Source: Aquella oligotrophica
GTDB taxonomy: Bacteria; Pseudomonadota; Gammaproteobacteria; Burkholderiales; UBA11063
Assembly: GCF_002892535.1 (NCBI RefSeq)
Contig: NZ_CP024847.1
Span: 2,604,001-2,668,000, forward strand
Length of the DNA stretch: 64,000 nucleotides
Direction: 5' to 3'
The notes under the pieces were generated by a model that did not search any database, was not told the origin of the DNA, and worked only from the letters and a program-made list of their open reading frames with translations. The position numbers and the translations under genes are program-made. Positions 8,892-17,462 of the stretch are shown piece by piece (position 1 is the stretch's first letter; each line of letters begins with the position of its first letter).

Positions 8892-9836
8892 ATGTTTATG
8901 CGTAAAAACCTAATGATATTCACCGGGAATGCTAATCCCTCTTTTGCAGAAAAAGTTTCCAAATGTCTTGATATCAAACTTGGTAAAGCCGAGGTTATGA
9001 AATTCAGTGATGGTGAAACAGCTGTAGAAATCCTTGAAAATGTCCGTGGTTCAGATGTTTTTATCTTACAGCCAACCTGCTATCCAACTAATGATAATCT
9101 TATGGAAGTACTAGTTCTTGCGGATGCTCTAAAAAGAGCATCCGCAGGAAGAATTACGGCAGCAATCCCATACTTTGGCTATGCTAGGCAAGATCGTCGC
9201 CCGCGTTCTGCGAGGGTGCCAATTTCTGCCAAGTTAGTTGCAAATATGCTAACTTCTGCTGGGGTTGATCGTGTATTAACCGTAGATTTGCATGCAGATC
9301 AGATCCAAGGTTTTTTTGATATTCCAGTGGATAATATCTATGGTTCACCTGTATTATTACGGGATATCAAAACCAAAAACTATGATGATTTAATCGTGGT
9401 TTCACCGGATATGGGTGGAGTTATGCGTGCAAGAGCATTCGCTAAAGGGCTAGGAACCGAGCTTGCCATCATTGATAAACGCCGCCCAAAAGCTAATGAA
9501 GCCGAAGTTATGAATATAATCGGAGATGTAAGTGGCAAGAATTGTGTAATTGTTGACGATATGATTGACACTGCCAAAACTTTATGCAAAGCAGCAGAAG
9601 CATTAAAAAACCGTGGGGCAAAACAGGTATATGCTTATGCCACTCATGCAATCTTCTCTGGTGAAGCACTGGAAAGGGTTGAAAACTCCATCATAGATGA
9701 GTTAATTGTCACCGACACTATACCACTAAGCAAATCAGCAAGTAACGTTAGAGTGGTATCGATAGCTGAACTGGTTGCGGAAACCATTCGTCGCATTAAT
9801 AACGAAGAATCAATAAGCCTACTGTTAAACGACTAA
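8892..9836 (+). CDS. prs: ribose-phosphate pyrophosphokinase (PRPP synthase)
   Basis: Makes PRPP from ribose 5-phosphate and ATP for nucleotide, His, Trp and NAD synthesis. The 314-residue length is typical. Motifs seen are the FSDGE loop, the catalytic [24 protein letters not shown] stretch (key residues RQDR), [16 protein letters not shown], and the PRPP-binding loop [12 protein letters not shown]. The start at 8892 has AGGGG five bases upstream; an ATG at 8898 is the alternative. In many relatives rplY and pth follow prs, but here a terminator and an oppositely directed phosphatase gene follow. The ribose operon at 13.7-18.3 kb would feed its substrate. Confidence 0.97.
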   Translation: MFMRKNLMIFTGNANPSFAEKVSKCLDIKLGKAEVMKFSDGETAVEILENVRGSDVFILQPTCYPTNDNLMEVLVLADALKRASAGRITAAIPYFGYARQDRRPRSARVPISAKLVANMLTSAGVDRVLTVDLHADQIQGFFDIPVDNIYGSPVLLRDIKTKNYDDLIVVSPDMGGVMRARAFAKGLGTELAIIDKRRPKANEAEVMNIIGDVSGKNCVIVDDMIDTAKTLCKAAEALKNRGAKQVYAYATHAIFSGEALERVENSIIDELIVTDTIPLSKSASNVRVVSIAELVAETIRRINNEESISLLLND

Positions 9837-9850
9837 CTTATCAACACTAT

Positions 9851-9887
9851 AAGAGCTGTGCTTAAAAATTAAGTACAGCTTATTTTT
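9851..9887 (+). terminator. intrinsic terminator after prs
   Basis: AAGAGCTGTGCTTA pairs with TAAGTACAGCTT with two mismatches around a 5-nt loop, followed by ATTTTT (9882-9887). The 3' end of the convergent phosphatase gene (stop at 9869-9871) overlaps the hairpin. Confidence 0.75.
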
Positions 9888-10381
9888 CCTTGCTGTTTTA
9901 GATACTCAATAAACCCATACCCTGCACGCTTGACTATTTCGCCAACTTCAGCAAAATCATCTTCTGTTCCATAATAAGGATCTGGAACATCGTAAAAATC
10001 AGTTAGATCAACATCAAATGTTCTAAAAAGCATCACTTTGCCATGATATTCGTGGTTACTAGTTTTACTGATTACAGCATCGTAATTTAAGTGATCCATA
10101 ACCAAAATATAATCAAATTTATCAAAATCACTCTTAATAAACTGCCTAGCCTTATGATTCAGTCCGCTTACTCCATTAAATTCTGCCACTTTAATCGATC
10201 TTGAATCAGGTGGGCTTCCCACGTGATAATCTTCAGTTCCGGCAGAGTCAACCTCAAATAGCGCCGATAAACCATGGTCGCTTAATAGCTTTTTAAATAC
10301 ACCTTCCGCAAGCGGAGAGCGACAGATATTTCCGGTACAGACAAATAAAACCCTAATTTTGTTCACATCCATAGATAGCAT
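9869..10381 (-). CDS. low-molecular-weight protein-tyrosine phosphatase family
   Basis: A small cysteine phosphatase. The P-loop CTGNICRS (C-x5-R-S) is near the N-terminus (VLFVCTGNICRSPLAEGV), and the general-acid loop is the DPYYG motif near residue 145. At 170 residues it fits the LMW-PTP family; related arsenate reductases share the fold but normally show other cysteines, and none of these is obvious. Substrates in bacteria include tyrosine kinases of capsule export, but no capsule genes are nearby, so the physiological target is unknown. The start could be 10381 or the inner ATG at 10372 (MDVNKIRV); neither has a clear ribosome site. Confidence 0.9.
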   Translation of the reverse strand: MLSMDVNKIRVLFVCTGNICRSPLAEGVFKKLLSDHGLSALFEVDSAGTEDYHVGSPPDSRSIKVAEFNGVSGLNHKARQFIKSDFDKFDYILVMDHLNYDAVISKTSNHEYHGKVMLFRTFDVDLTDFYDVPDPYYGTEDDFAEVGEIVKRAGYGFIEYLKQQGKISCT

Positions 10382-10502
10382 TAATTAAAATTTGCAAACT
10401 GAAATTGTAACAAATTAATCGGTAGTAGAACTATTTTTTTAGTAAAATATCTCCCGCAGCTTGACATTTATACCAAAAATAATCTATCAAAGCATAAATT
10501 TC

Positions 10503-11285
10503 ATGATTAATATATTCAACCAGTTAGTCGCTATTATAAGATTTATTTTAATTCTGACAATAACAATCATATCTGCTATCTGGTGCTGGGTTGGCATGCC
10601 ATTTTTATCTTTAAGAACCAGAGGAAAGATAATTAGATTCTGGGCAAAAGTAACATTAGCCGTTACAGGTGTAAAAGTAAAGATCATTGGTAGAACTAAT
10701 TTTGACTACTTCCCCCCTAATATGCTCGTTGCTTCAAATCATTTATCATGGCTAGATATTCTCGTATTATACCAAGTCTATTTTATTAATTTTGTCGGTA
10801 AGGTAGAGATGACACGCTGGCCAATATTAAGCAGAATGATTAAGGCAGGCGGTACAATATTTATTAATCGCAAAAAAAAACGTGATCTACTATATGTAAA
10901 TCAAGCAGTAAGTGAGCATCTATTAAATGGACGCTGCATAGGTTTTTTTCCTGAAGGAACTGTAGGCGATGGCGACAAGTTATTACCATTCAAAGCGCCA
11001 ATTTTGGAGTCAGCACTTCTAGCCAAAAGTAGCATAATCCCCGTAGTTATTATCTACTATCGTAAAGATGGTACTATCGCAGAAGAAACTAGCTTTGGTA
11101 AAAAATATAATCTTGTTCAATCGGTATTAAATACCTTAACTCTGAATGGACTAATTGCGAAGATATTTGTACTTGAGACAGTTAAGGCAGAAAATTTTGC
11201 TAACCGCGACCAATTAACCGAACATTTATACCAACAAATAAATGCTAAATTTTCTAATCGCCAGATTTTGTTCGATGAAAACTGA
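10503..11285 (+). CDS. plsC: 1-acyl-sn-glycerol-3-phosphate acyltransferase (PlsC family)
   Basis: Inner-membrane acyltransferase that makes phosphatidic acid. The N-terminus has a hydrophobic segment (LVAIIRFILILTITIISAIW). The catalytic HX4D motif is NHLSWLD, and the FPEGT glycerol-phosphate motif is present (FFPEGTVGDGD). I place the start at ATG 10503 (260 residues). The frame is open back to TTG 10461, but that TTG is part of a TTGACA that looks like a promoter -35, so the shorter form is preferred. Its 3' end overlaps the convergent methyltransferase gene by 32 bases. It could also be an ornithine-lipid or lyso-ornithine acyltransferase of the same family. Confidence 0.88.
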   Translation: MINIFNQLVAIIRFILILTITIISAIWCWVGMPFLSLRTRGKIIRFWAKVTLAVTGVKVKIIGRTNFDYFPPNMLVASNHLSWLDILVLYQVYFINFVGKVEMTRWPILSRMIKAGGTIFINRKKKRDLLYVNQAVSEHLLNGRCIGFFPEGTVGDGDKLLPFKAPILESALLAKSSIIPVVIIYYRKDGTIAEETSFGKKYNLVQSVLNTLTLNGLIAKIFVLETVKAENFANRDQLTEHLYQQINAKFSNRQILFDEN

Positions 11286-12087
11286 TAGCAGACATACCTT
11301 CTGGTAACTCAATCTGCTCGCGGTCTTTCCAGCCATGAGCCACAAATACCTCCAGAGTTAATTTAACTGGTGAGTCAATGCATTTTTTTAACTCCTGATA
11401 GGCATTTTTGCCAAAGTAGTTTCCTGATCCATATGCTGCACCACAGCCCAGCAACTTAATATCTTGCAATAATGTAGCCAAATGTTCATAGTCAAGGCTC
11501 AAATACTCAGTATCAACCACTGGGTTAGAAAATCCTGCTGCAATCAGCATATCCCCGATATCATGCATATCTGGAAAGGTATTAGTTATCAACCCTAACT
11601 CGCGTAGTTCTTTTAAGGAATCAACCCCTAATCCGGCAATAAAAAAACCACCACCTACTTTTAATACCCGGCGCATTTCTTTTACCATTGGCACAGGATC
11701 AGACAAATACGGTAAGAGTAAATTGCTATAATAAAAATCTACACTACTATTAGCAAGGGGTAAAGAAAGGACATCCGCAGCTATAAAGTCACTAGGATTT
11801 TTTTTGCTAAAGATATTTTTTAACCAGCTGGTAGACTTATTTTCTCGTCGATAAAACTCGTTTAAAAGATCAATCTGGATAATATTGCTAGCGGGATACT
11901 TATTTTTAAGTAATTCATAATCATAACCCATGCCACTACCACAATCAAGCATAAAGTCGGGAGTAATCTTGATATAATCTAGTCTAGATAACATTCGTGA
12001 GGCAAGTTCACGATAAATAAAATCAAGAGTATCAAGTCGGTTATGATTACGTCTTAATATTTGCCTGATTAAATGGGAATTTTGCAT
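11254..12087 (-). CDS. SAM-dependent methyltransferase, BioC-like
   Basis: A 277-residue class I methyltransferase. Motif I is LDCGSGMGYDYELL, the acidic strand 2 end is IQIDLL, then DVLSLPLANSSVDFYYSNLLL and a post-motif helix (EMRRVLKVGGGFFIAGLG). The N-terminal HLIRQILRRNHNRLDTLDFIYRELASRML resembles the start of BioC, the malonyl-ACP methyltransferase of biotin synthesis. A BioC-like gene next to comF is common in betaproteobacteria, but whether such proteins methylate malonyl-ACP is not shown by sequence alone. Its start codon overlaps that of comF on the other strand (shared CATG). Confidence 0.8.
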   Translation of the reverse strand: MQNSHLIRQILRRNHNRLDTLDFIYRELASRMLSRLDYIKITPDFMLDCGSGMGYDYELLKNKYPASNIIQIDLLNEFYRRENKSTSWLKNIFSKKNPSDFIAADVLSLPLANSSVDFYYSNLLLPYLSDPVPMVKEMRRVLKVGGGFFIAGLGVDSLKELRELGLITNTFPDMHDIGDMLIAAGFSNPVVDTEYLSLDYEHLATLLQDIKLLGCGAAYGSGNYFGKNAYQELKKCIDSPVKLTLEVFVAHGWKDREQIELPEGMSAISFHRTKSGD

Positions 12088-12805
12088 GAAACTACTAACA
12101 AAAGGTTTTTATAAATTACAGCAATGGATAGTAAAAATTATCCTGCTTGAAGAAAGCTGTGTTTTATGTGGAGTAGCAGCAGATCAACAAATTTGTCAAG
12201 ATTGTTATCAAAGCTTGCCACACATGCTAAATAAGCCATACTGCCCGAGATGCATGCTTTATCTACCACCCAAGGAACTACACTGCAAAAACTGTCAGGA
12301 AAATAATTTCTATTTTGACAGAATTATCTCTGGCTTTGAATACGCATTTCCACTAAACCGGATATTACATAAACTTAAATACAGTAATTCACTTGAATAT
12401 AGTCATGTTTTGAGCCAGCTTTTCTGGAATGCCATATCCAAAAGGCTACATAAATTACCGGACATAATTATACCAGTTCCACTACATATCAATAAACACA
12501 AACTCCGTGGGTTTAATCATGTAAATGAGTTAATCAGAGAGTTAAGACACTCTAATCCAGATAGCAAATTTTTAGAGATCGAAAGAATCAAAGAAACCAA
12601 AGCACAAGCAACATTAAACCGCCAAGAACGGATAAATAATCTAGCAGATGCTTTTGCAATAAATGCTGATCTAAATAATCTATCGGTTGCCATCATTGAT
12701 GATGTGGTAACTACTGGAAGCACAGTAAATGAATTAGCAAAGCTATGTAAACAAAAAGGCGCACGTCAGGTTGAAATATGGTGTTTGATGCGCGCCCAAG
12801 ATTAA
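12086..12805 (+). CDS. comF: ComF family phosphoribosyltransferase-like protein
   Basis: A ComF/GntX family protein linked to natural transformation in several bacteria. The N-terminal four-cysteine zinc-ribbon region is visible (CVLCG...CQDCYQ...CPRC...CKNCQ). The C-terminal phosphoribosyltransferase domain has the PRPP loop VAIIDDVVTTGST. The 239-residue length is normal. The family helps move or process incoming single-stranded DNA, though its biochemistry is unsettled. The type IV minor pilin genes at 59-63.5 kb would be compatible with competence. Its ATG overlaps the opposing methyltransferase ATG. Confidence 0.9.
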   Translation: MKLLTKGFYKLQQWIVKIILLEESCVLCGVAADQQICQDCYQSLPHMLNKPYCPRCMLYLPPKELHCKNCQENNFYFDRIISGFEYAFPLNRILHKLKYSNSLEYSHVLSQLFWNAISKRLHKLPDIIIPVPLHINKHKLRGFNHVNELIRELRHSNPDSKFLEIERIKETKAQATLNRQERINNLADAFAINADLNNLSVAIIDDVVTTGSTVNELAKLCKQKGARQVEIWCLMRAQD

Positions 12806-12821
12806 TTAATTCATATCAAAA

Positions 12822-13544
12822 TTATTGGTAGCGATTATTGATGGGTAAATATTTTGCCTCAAGACTAAATAGCGAAAATTTTGTTCCAACATCATACATA
12901 TCAAGTCCCTCAGCATGCTTTAACCGCCTTGCCAATGAAAGCGACAACGGTAAACCAAGTACTTCAATCGTAACTTTAATTAGCCACATCGTAGCATTGA
13001 ATATAATTAAATCATGTATTGGCATAGTTCCATAAAATGCTAGAAAGCCAAAAATAAAACTATCAAAACAGGAGGCTACCGCTGTCGAGCCAACAAACCG
13101 GAACCACATAAATTTACCCGCAGTTTTAAGTTTTAATTTTGCCATAATGAATGAATTTAATGGCTCTGCACATAAATAGGAAATCGTCGAGGCAATAATA
13201 ATCCGCGCGTTAAACCCAAGCAGACTATCAAATTTAGCATTAGTCTCCAAAGCATAATCTGGGCTTGGTAAATGAATAATCAATTGCCCATATGCAATAA
13301 AAACGAAATTAAACAAAAACCCGACCCAAATTGCACGTCTAGCAAACTTATAGCCATAAACTTCGGTAATCAAGTCGGATAAAATAAAAGTAAACGGAAA
13401 AATTAGTGTCCCGGCATCAGTTTCTAGTGAGCCAAGGCGTATCATGCGAATATCAAACCAGTTAGCCAATAAAATCACTGCGGTATATGAAAGCTGAATA
13501 AACCAGAGATAGCGCGGGTATTGCGCAATTGAATTTTGTTGCAT
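12822..13544 (-). CDS. yhhQ: queuosine precursor transporter (QueT/YhhQ family)
   Basis: Integral inner-membrane protein of the YhhQ/DUF165 family that imports preQ0/preQ1 for tRNA queuosine. The 240-residue protein has about six hydrophobic segments and the family signatures FPFTFILSDLITEVYGYKFAR and the later FIMAKLKLKTAGKFMWFRFVGSTAVA. It faces comF convergently, with 16 bases between stops. A perfect hairpin (13586-13604) and a second small hairpin around the ribosome-binding site lie in its leader, but I could not match a known preQ1 riboswitch consensus. Confidence 0.92.
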   Translation of the reverse strand: MQQNSIAQYPRYLWFIQLSYTAVILLANWFDIRMIRLGSLETDAGTLIFPFTFILSDLITEVYGYKFARRAIWVGFLFNFVFIAYGQLIIHLPSPDYALETNAKFDSLLGFNARIIIASTISYLCAEPLNSFIMAKLKLKTAGKFMWFRFVGSTAVASCFDSFIFGFLAFYGTMPIHDLIIFNATMWLIKVTIEVLGLPLSLSLARRLKHAEGLDMYDVGTKFSLFSLEAKYLPINNRYQ

Positions 13545-13585
13545 AAAGATATCCTGTAGGATTAAAAACAGTTAAACTTACAGCA

Positions 13586-13604
13586 ACCTGATTATGAATC
13601 AGGT
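13586..13604. other. perfect hairpin in the leader of the queuosine transporter gene
   Basis: ACCTGATT and AATCAGGT flank a 3-nt loop (8-bp perfect stem), about 42 bases before the yhhQ start. There is no T run on either side. It could be an operator, an mRNA structure or part of the end of the rbs transcript. Confidence 0.4.
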
Positions 13605-13681
13605 CAAATTTGTTCCGACAAATTGCAATGGTCACACAAAAGCCGGAGTATTAAAGGTAGAATTATAGCAGTTCCTAGAGA

Positions 13682-13706
13682 GCTAAATTCTAAATTAGAA
13701 TTTAGC
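13682..13706. other. long perfect inverted repeat after rbsB
   Basis: An 11-bp perfect stem (GCTAAATTCTA with TAGAATTTAGC) around AAT, 19 bases beyond the rbsB stop. It lacks a T run, so it is better read as a transcript-end or mRNA-stabilising hairpin than a standard terminator. Confidence 0.45.
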
Positions 13707-13724
13707 CATCTAATGCTCCACAAA

Positions 13725-14642
13725 TCAGTTACTAATCAATTGCAATGCTACAGGGATTTGCGGCGAAATAGCTTTTTTATTGGCGATATCTTTACTAACT
13801 TCAATCGCCTTTTCACCGATTAATTCTGGTTGCTGGGCTACCGTTGCTGATAATTGCCCTTCTTTGACTGATTTTAAACCATCTTGACTACCATCAAAGC
13901 CAACAATGATTATATTTTCCCCAGCACTTTTGGCAGCTTCGTAAGCACCCAGTGCCATTTCGTCATTTTGAGCAAAAATCGCCTGAATATTATCATGTGC
14001 TTGTAAGATATTTTCAGCTACAGTTAGTCCTTTTGCCCGATCAAAATCAGCACTTTGACTGGCTACTACATTTAATTCCTTATCCGCGGTCAGATGAAAA
14101 CCTTGCCCACGTTCACGAGTCGCAGAAGCACCAGGAATCCCCTGTAATTCAGCCACTATTGCTTTTTTACCGAGTTTACTTATAATAAACTGTGCTGCCA
14201 TTTTGCCGCCTTCGATATTATTTGAAGCAATAAAAGTAACAACATTCCCTTTAGTTGCCGATCTATCGATAGTTATTACCGGAATCCCAGTCTGATTAGC
14301 AAGCAAAATTGCCGAAGAAATGGCATCAGAATCGACCGGATTAATTAATAAAATATCCACACCTTGCTGAATCAAATCCTCAACGTCATTATTTTGTTTG
14401 GCAGAATCATTCTGTGCATCGGCGATTTTCACTTGCATATGTTCTTTATTTGCGGCATTCATAACCCCGGTTTTTATCGCAACAAAAAAAGGATTATTGA
14501 GCGTTGATAACGATACCCCTATTTTTAGATTATTTGGGTCTATTTCGTGTTTGGTTTTCGCCCATGCTGGTGGTTCCATACTACAAGCATTAATCAATAG
14601 CAATAAGCTAAAGGCACACAATAAATCTAGGATTCTTTTCAT
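13725..14642 (-). CDS. rbsB: ribose ABC transporter substrate-binding lipoprotein
   Basis: Type I periplasmic sugar-binding protein of the LacI/RbsB fold, 305 residues. The mature fold starts at LKIGVSLSTLNNPFFVAIKTG, followed by NDVEDLIQQGVDILLINPVDS and IFAQNDEMALGAYEAAK, all typical of RbsB. The N-terminus (MKRILDLLCAFSLLLLINAC) is a lipoprotein signal with an LINAC lipobox, so the protein should be lipidated at Cys20. Gram-negative RbsB is normally soluble, so this is odd. It is the last gene of the operon and overlaps rbsC by 4 bases. Ribose is the most likely ligand because rbsD and rbsK are present. Confidence 0.92.
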   Translation of the reverse strand: MKRILDLLCAFSLLLLINACSMEPPAWAKTKHEIDPNNLKIGVSLSTLNNPFFVAIKTGVMNAANKEHMQVKIADAQNDSAKQNNDVEDLIQQGVDILLINPVDSDAISSAILLANQTGIPVITIDRSATKGNVVTFIASNNIEGGKMAAQFIISKLGKKAIVAELQGIPGASATRERGQGFHLTADKELNVVASQSADFDRAKGLTVAENILQAHDNIQAIFAQNDEMALGAYEAAKSAGENIIIVGFDGSQDGLKSVKEGQLSATVAQQPELIGEKAIEVSKDIANKKAISPQIPVALQLISN

Positions 14643-15577
14643 GATGTCGCCTTTCTACGATCGATAAATACAGCGATCAGAATCACTACCCCTTTAACAA
14701 TGAGCTGATAGAAACTCGAAACTCCAAGGATATTAAGCCCATTATTTAGTGTTCCGATAATCAGTGCTCCAATCAAAGTTCCTAGAATCTTCCCATGTCC
14801 GCCAGTGAGACTTGTGCCACCAAGCACGACTGCAGCAATCGCATCTAGCTCATATGAAGTGCCTGCGGTTGGTTGTGCCGAATTAAGTCTTGAAACAACG
14901 ATACTTCCAGCCAATGCAGCCAGCAAACCATTAATCGCATAAACCATAATTTTTATCCTATTTACCTTCACCCCAGAAATTATCGAAGCTTTTTCATTGC
15001 CGCCAATCGCATAAATATGCCGCCCGAAAGGTGTTTTATTTAGGATAATCGCAGAAATCACAAAGGTAATCATTACCGTAATTGCCGGGATCGGTAAGCC
15101 AAACAAATAACCACGTCCAAAGACCTGAAACCAAAAGCTATCACTTAGTCCAGTAATCGGGTTACCATCAGTATAAACCATAGTTAGCCCGCGATAAATC
15201 GTCATCGTCGCAAGAGTTGCGATAAATGGCGCAATTTTACCTTTGGTTACGAGCACGCCATTGAAAGCACCAAATAATGCCCCAATCAGTGAGGCAATAA
15301 TTATCGCAAGAATGGGATCACAGCCATGGAGCATAATCCCTGCCATCAGCGCACTCGATAAAGCCAGAATTGCACCAACCGATAAATCAATCCCGCCAGT
15401 TAAGATAACAAAAGTCATCCCAAAGGCAATCAGAGCGTTTATCGATACCTGCCGTAATAGATTAAGAATATTCATCGGTGCCAAAAAATCATGATTAATA
15501 CTACCAATAGCACCAAATAACACAATAAAGCCAATAAACGGCAAAAATTTCTCAATGAGCTTTTTATGTATATGCAT
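14639..15577 (-). CDS. rbsC: ribose ABC transporter permease
   Basis: Inner-membrane permease of the ribose importer, 312 residues, highly hydrophobic with 8-10 predicted membrane spans. The sequences FGMTFVILTGGIDLSVGAILALSSALMAG and VVLGGTSLTGGHGKILGTLIGA are the hallmark motifs of the RbsC/XylH/AraH permease family. It overlaps rbsA by 14 bases upstream and rbsB by 4 bases downstream, so expression is tightly coupled. Confidence 0.95.
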   Translation of the reverse strand: MHIHKKLIEKFLPFIGFIVLFGAIGSINHDFLAPMNILNLLRQVSINALIAFGMTFVILTGGIDLSVGAILALSSALMAGIMLHGCDPILAIIIASLIGALFGAFNGVLVTKGKIAPFIATLATMTIYRGLTMVYTDGNPITGLSDSFWFQVFGRGYLFGLPIPAITVMITFVISAIILNKTPFGRHIYAIGGNEKASIISGVKVNRIKIMVYAINGLLAALAGSIVVSRLNSAQPTAGTSYELDAIAAVVLGGTSLTGGHGKILGTLIGALIIGTLNNGLNILGVSSFYQLIVKGVVILIAVFIDRRKATS

Positions 15578-17054
15578 TAGCTTCCCCTGCTGCCAAACTT
15601 ATTATTTTTTCCTGAGTCAGATTCTCACGCCCTAAAATACCAGCTAATGTACCTTCATGAATTACGGCCACCCGATCACTCATACCGATAATTTCGGGTA
15701 ATTCAGAAGAAACCATGATTATGGCAACTCCAGTTTTACTTAATTCATTCATTAGCTGATAGATTTCCCGTTTGGCATTTACATCAATACCACGGGTAGG
15801 TTCATCCATTATCAATATTTGTGGTTTATTCCCAAGCCATTTGGCAATAACCACTTTTTGCTGATTACCTCCGGATAAACTACCGACATTCAGATTGACT
15901 GATGCCATCTTGATTAGAAGCTTATCGGTCAATTCGAGAATAAATTTATCTTCTGCCTTACTATCAATCAAGCCAGAACGAACGTAATTCTGCATATTAT
16001 TGATCGCAATATTATCGCGGATTGAAAAGCCTAAGATAACACCTTCATCACGGCGATTTTCAGTAATAAATCCGATACCCTTTTTTATTGCATCATTGGG
16101 GGAGTTTATCTTTAATTCCTGCCCGTTAATCTTGATTGTCCCACTGATTAATGGATCAAGCCCAAAGATAGCACGCATAATTTCCGAGCGACCAGCACCC
16201 ATTAAGCCAGCAAAACCAAGAATCTCACCACGCTTTAGCGTAAAACTAATATCTTTAAATTTAGCACCGGTTAACCCGCGAACCTCCAGAATCTCATCAC
16301 CAATATAAGCATCACGAACTGGGAAACGTTCGGATAGCTCACGCCCAACCATCTCTTTAACTACCTGATTAAACGAAGTATCGGCAATCGGGCTAGTGCT
16401 TACACTTACGCCATCACGCATCACAGTAATCCGGTCGCAATGAGTAAAAATCTCTTCCATTCGATGAGAAATATATACCATCCCGACCCCATTTTGTTTT
16501 AGGCGCTGCATTACCTGAAAAAGAACATTAGCTTCCCGTTCGGTTAATGCTGAAGTTGGCTCATCCATGATTAAAACTTTTGCATTAGTCATCAAAGCTT
16601 TGACGACTTCTATCATTTGCTGTTCACCGATTGAACAGTTACTAACTAGCTTATCTAGCTCGAGTTGAATACCTATCTCAGCTAATTTGGCATTAGCCAG
16701 CTTTTTCATCTGTTGATTGTCAAGTAAGCCGATCCGGTTACGGATTTCTTTGCCTAGAAACAGATTCTCAAGCACAGTTAGATTTTGCCAAACATTCAGT
16801 TCTTGGCGAATAAAAGTAATGCCGTACGCTTCTGCCTGTTGTGAATTTGTAAACTGCATAGCCTTACCATCAATAAAGATAGTACCATCATCAGCAGAAA
16901 ACATCCCCGTCAGTATATTCATCAAGGTAGATTTACCAGCGCCATTTTCACCCATTAGTGCATGAATCTCACCATCAAGGAGTTCAAAATTAACGCCGTT
17001 TAACACCACGTTACTGGCAAATTTTTTATGTATATTATTTAATTGTATTTTCAT
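15564..17054 (-). CDS. rbsA: ribose ABC transporter ATP-binding protein (two fused ATPase domains)
   Basis: A 496-residue protein with two ABC domains. Domain 1 has Walker A GENGAGKST and Walker B LIMDEPTSAL. Domain 2 has a diverged Walker A (GLMGAGRSE), the signature LSGGNQQKVVIAKWL and Walker B LIMDEPTRGID. The diverged second P-loop is the normal state for RbsA-type proteins. It energises import through RbsC. The gene starts 9 bases after rbsD. Confidence 0.95.
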   Translation of the reverse strand: MKIQLNNIHKKFASNVVLNGVNFELLDGEIHALMGENGAGKSTLMNILTGMFSADDGTIFIDGKAMQFTNSQQAEAYGITFIRQELNVWQNLTVLENLFLGKEIRNRIGLLDNQQMKKLANAKLAEIGIQLELDKLVSNCSIGEQQMIEVVKALMTNAKVLIMDEPTSALTEREANVLFQVMQRLKQNGVGMVYISHRMEEIFTHCDRITVMRDGVSVSTSPIADTSFNQVVKEMVGRELSERFPVRDAYIGDEILEVRGLTGAKFKDISFTLKRGEILGFAGLMGAGRSEIMRAIFGLDPLISGTIKINGQELKINSPNDAIKKGIGFITENRRDEGVILGFSIRDNIAINNMQNYVRSGLIDSKAEDKFILELTDKLLIKMASVNLNVGSLSGGNQQKVVIAKWLGNKPQILIMDEPTRGIDVNAKREIYQLMNELSKTGVAIIMVSSELPEIIGMSDRVAVIHEGTLAGILGRENLTQEKIISLAAGEANAYT

Positions 17055-17063
17055 ATCGATAAA

Positions 17064-17462
17064 TTAAAAAATCACGCCAGCATGTAAGATAACATTCGCA
17101 TAGGGAGTTGCTTCACCTGTACGGATAATCGCGCGCGCCTTATGAGTAAGTAGTTTAAATTCTTCGTGGCTTAACTCTTCGAACGATATCGATGCACCAA
17201 GAGTTTTCTGCAAGCTTTCATAAGTAACTGGGTTTCTCCCATGAATCTCACGAGCAATCGTCGCTTTCTCAACCTGCATATATTGAGCTAGTAACTCGAC
17301 TACTTCGATGAATCCGGGAGTACCAACCTTTAGTGCCAGATCAATCTTTTTCACACCTTCGGGTATCGGTAAGCCACAATCAGCAATCACAACCATATCC
17401 GTATGCCCCAGATCAGCAAGCACTTTACAAATTTCACTGTTTAATATTCCATACTTATTCAT
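17064..17462 (-). CDS. rbsD: D-ribose pyranase
   Basis: Interconverts beta-pyranose and beta-furanose forms of ribose so that RbsK can use it. At 132 residues it has the usual length. Family motifs include the N-terminal LADLGHTDMVVIADCGLPIP, with the conserved catalytic histidine near residue 20, and the C-terminal TGEATPYANVILHAGV. It overlaps the end of rbsK by 8 bases. Confidence 0.95.
   Translation of the reverse strand: MNKYGILNSEICKVLADLGHTDMVVIADCGLPIPEGVKKIDLALKVGTPGFIEVVELLAQYMQVEKATIAREIHGRNPVTYESLQKTLGASISFEELSHEEFKLLTHKARAIIRTGEATPYANVILHAGVIF

Noticed and set aside
13586-13604. Intrinsic terminator for rbsB
   Set aside because: No T run follows on the minus strand.
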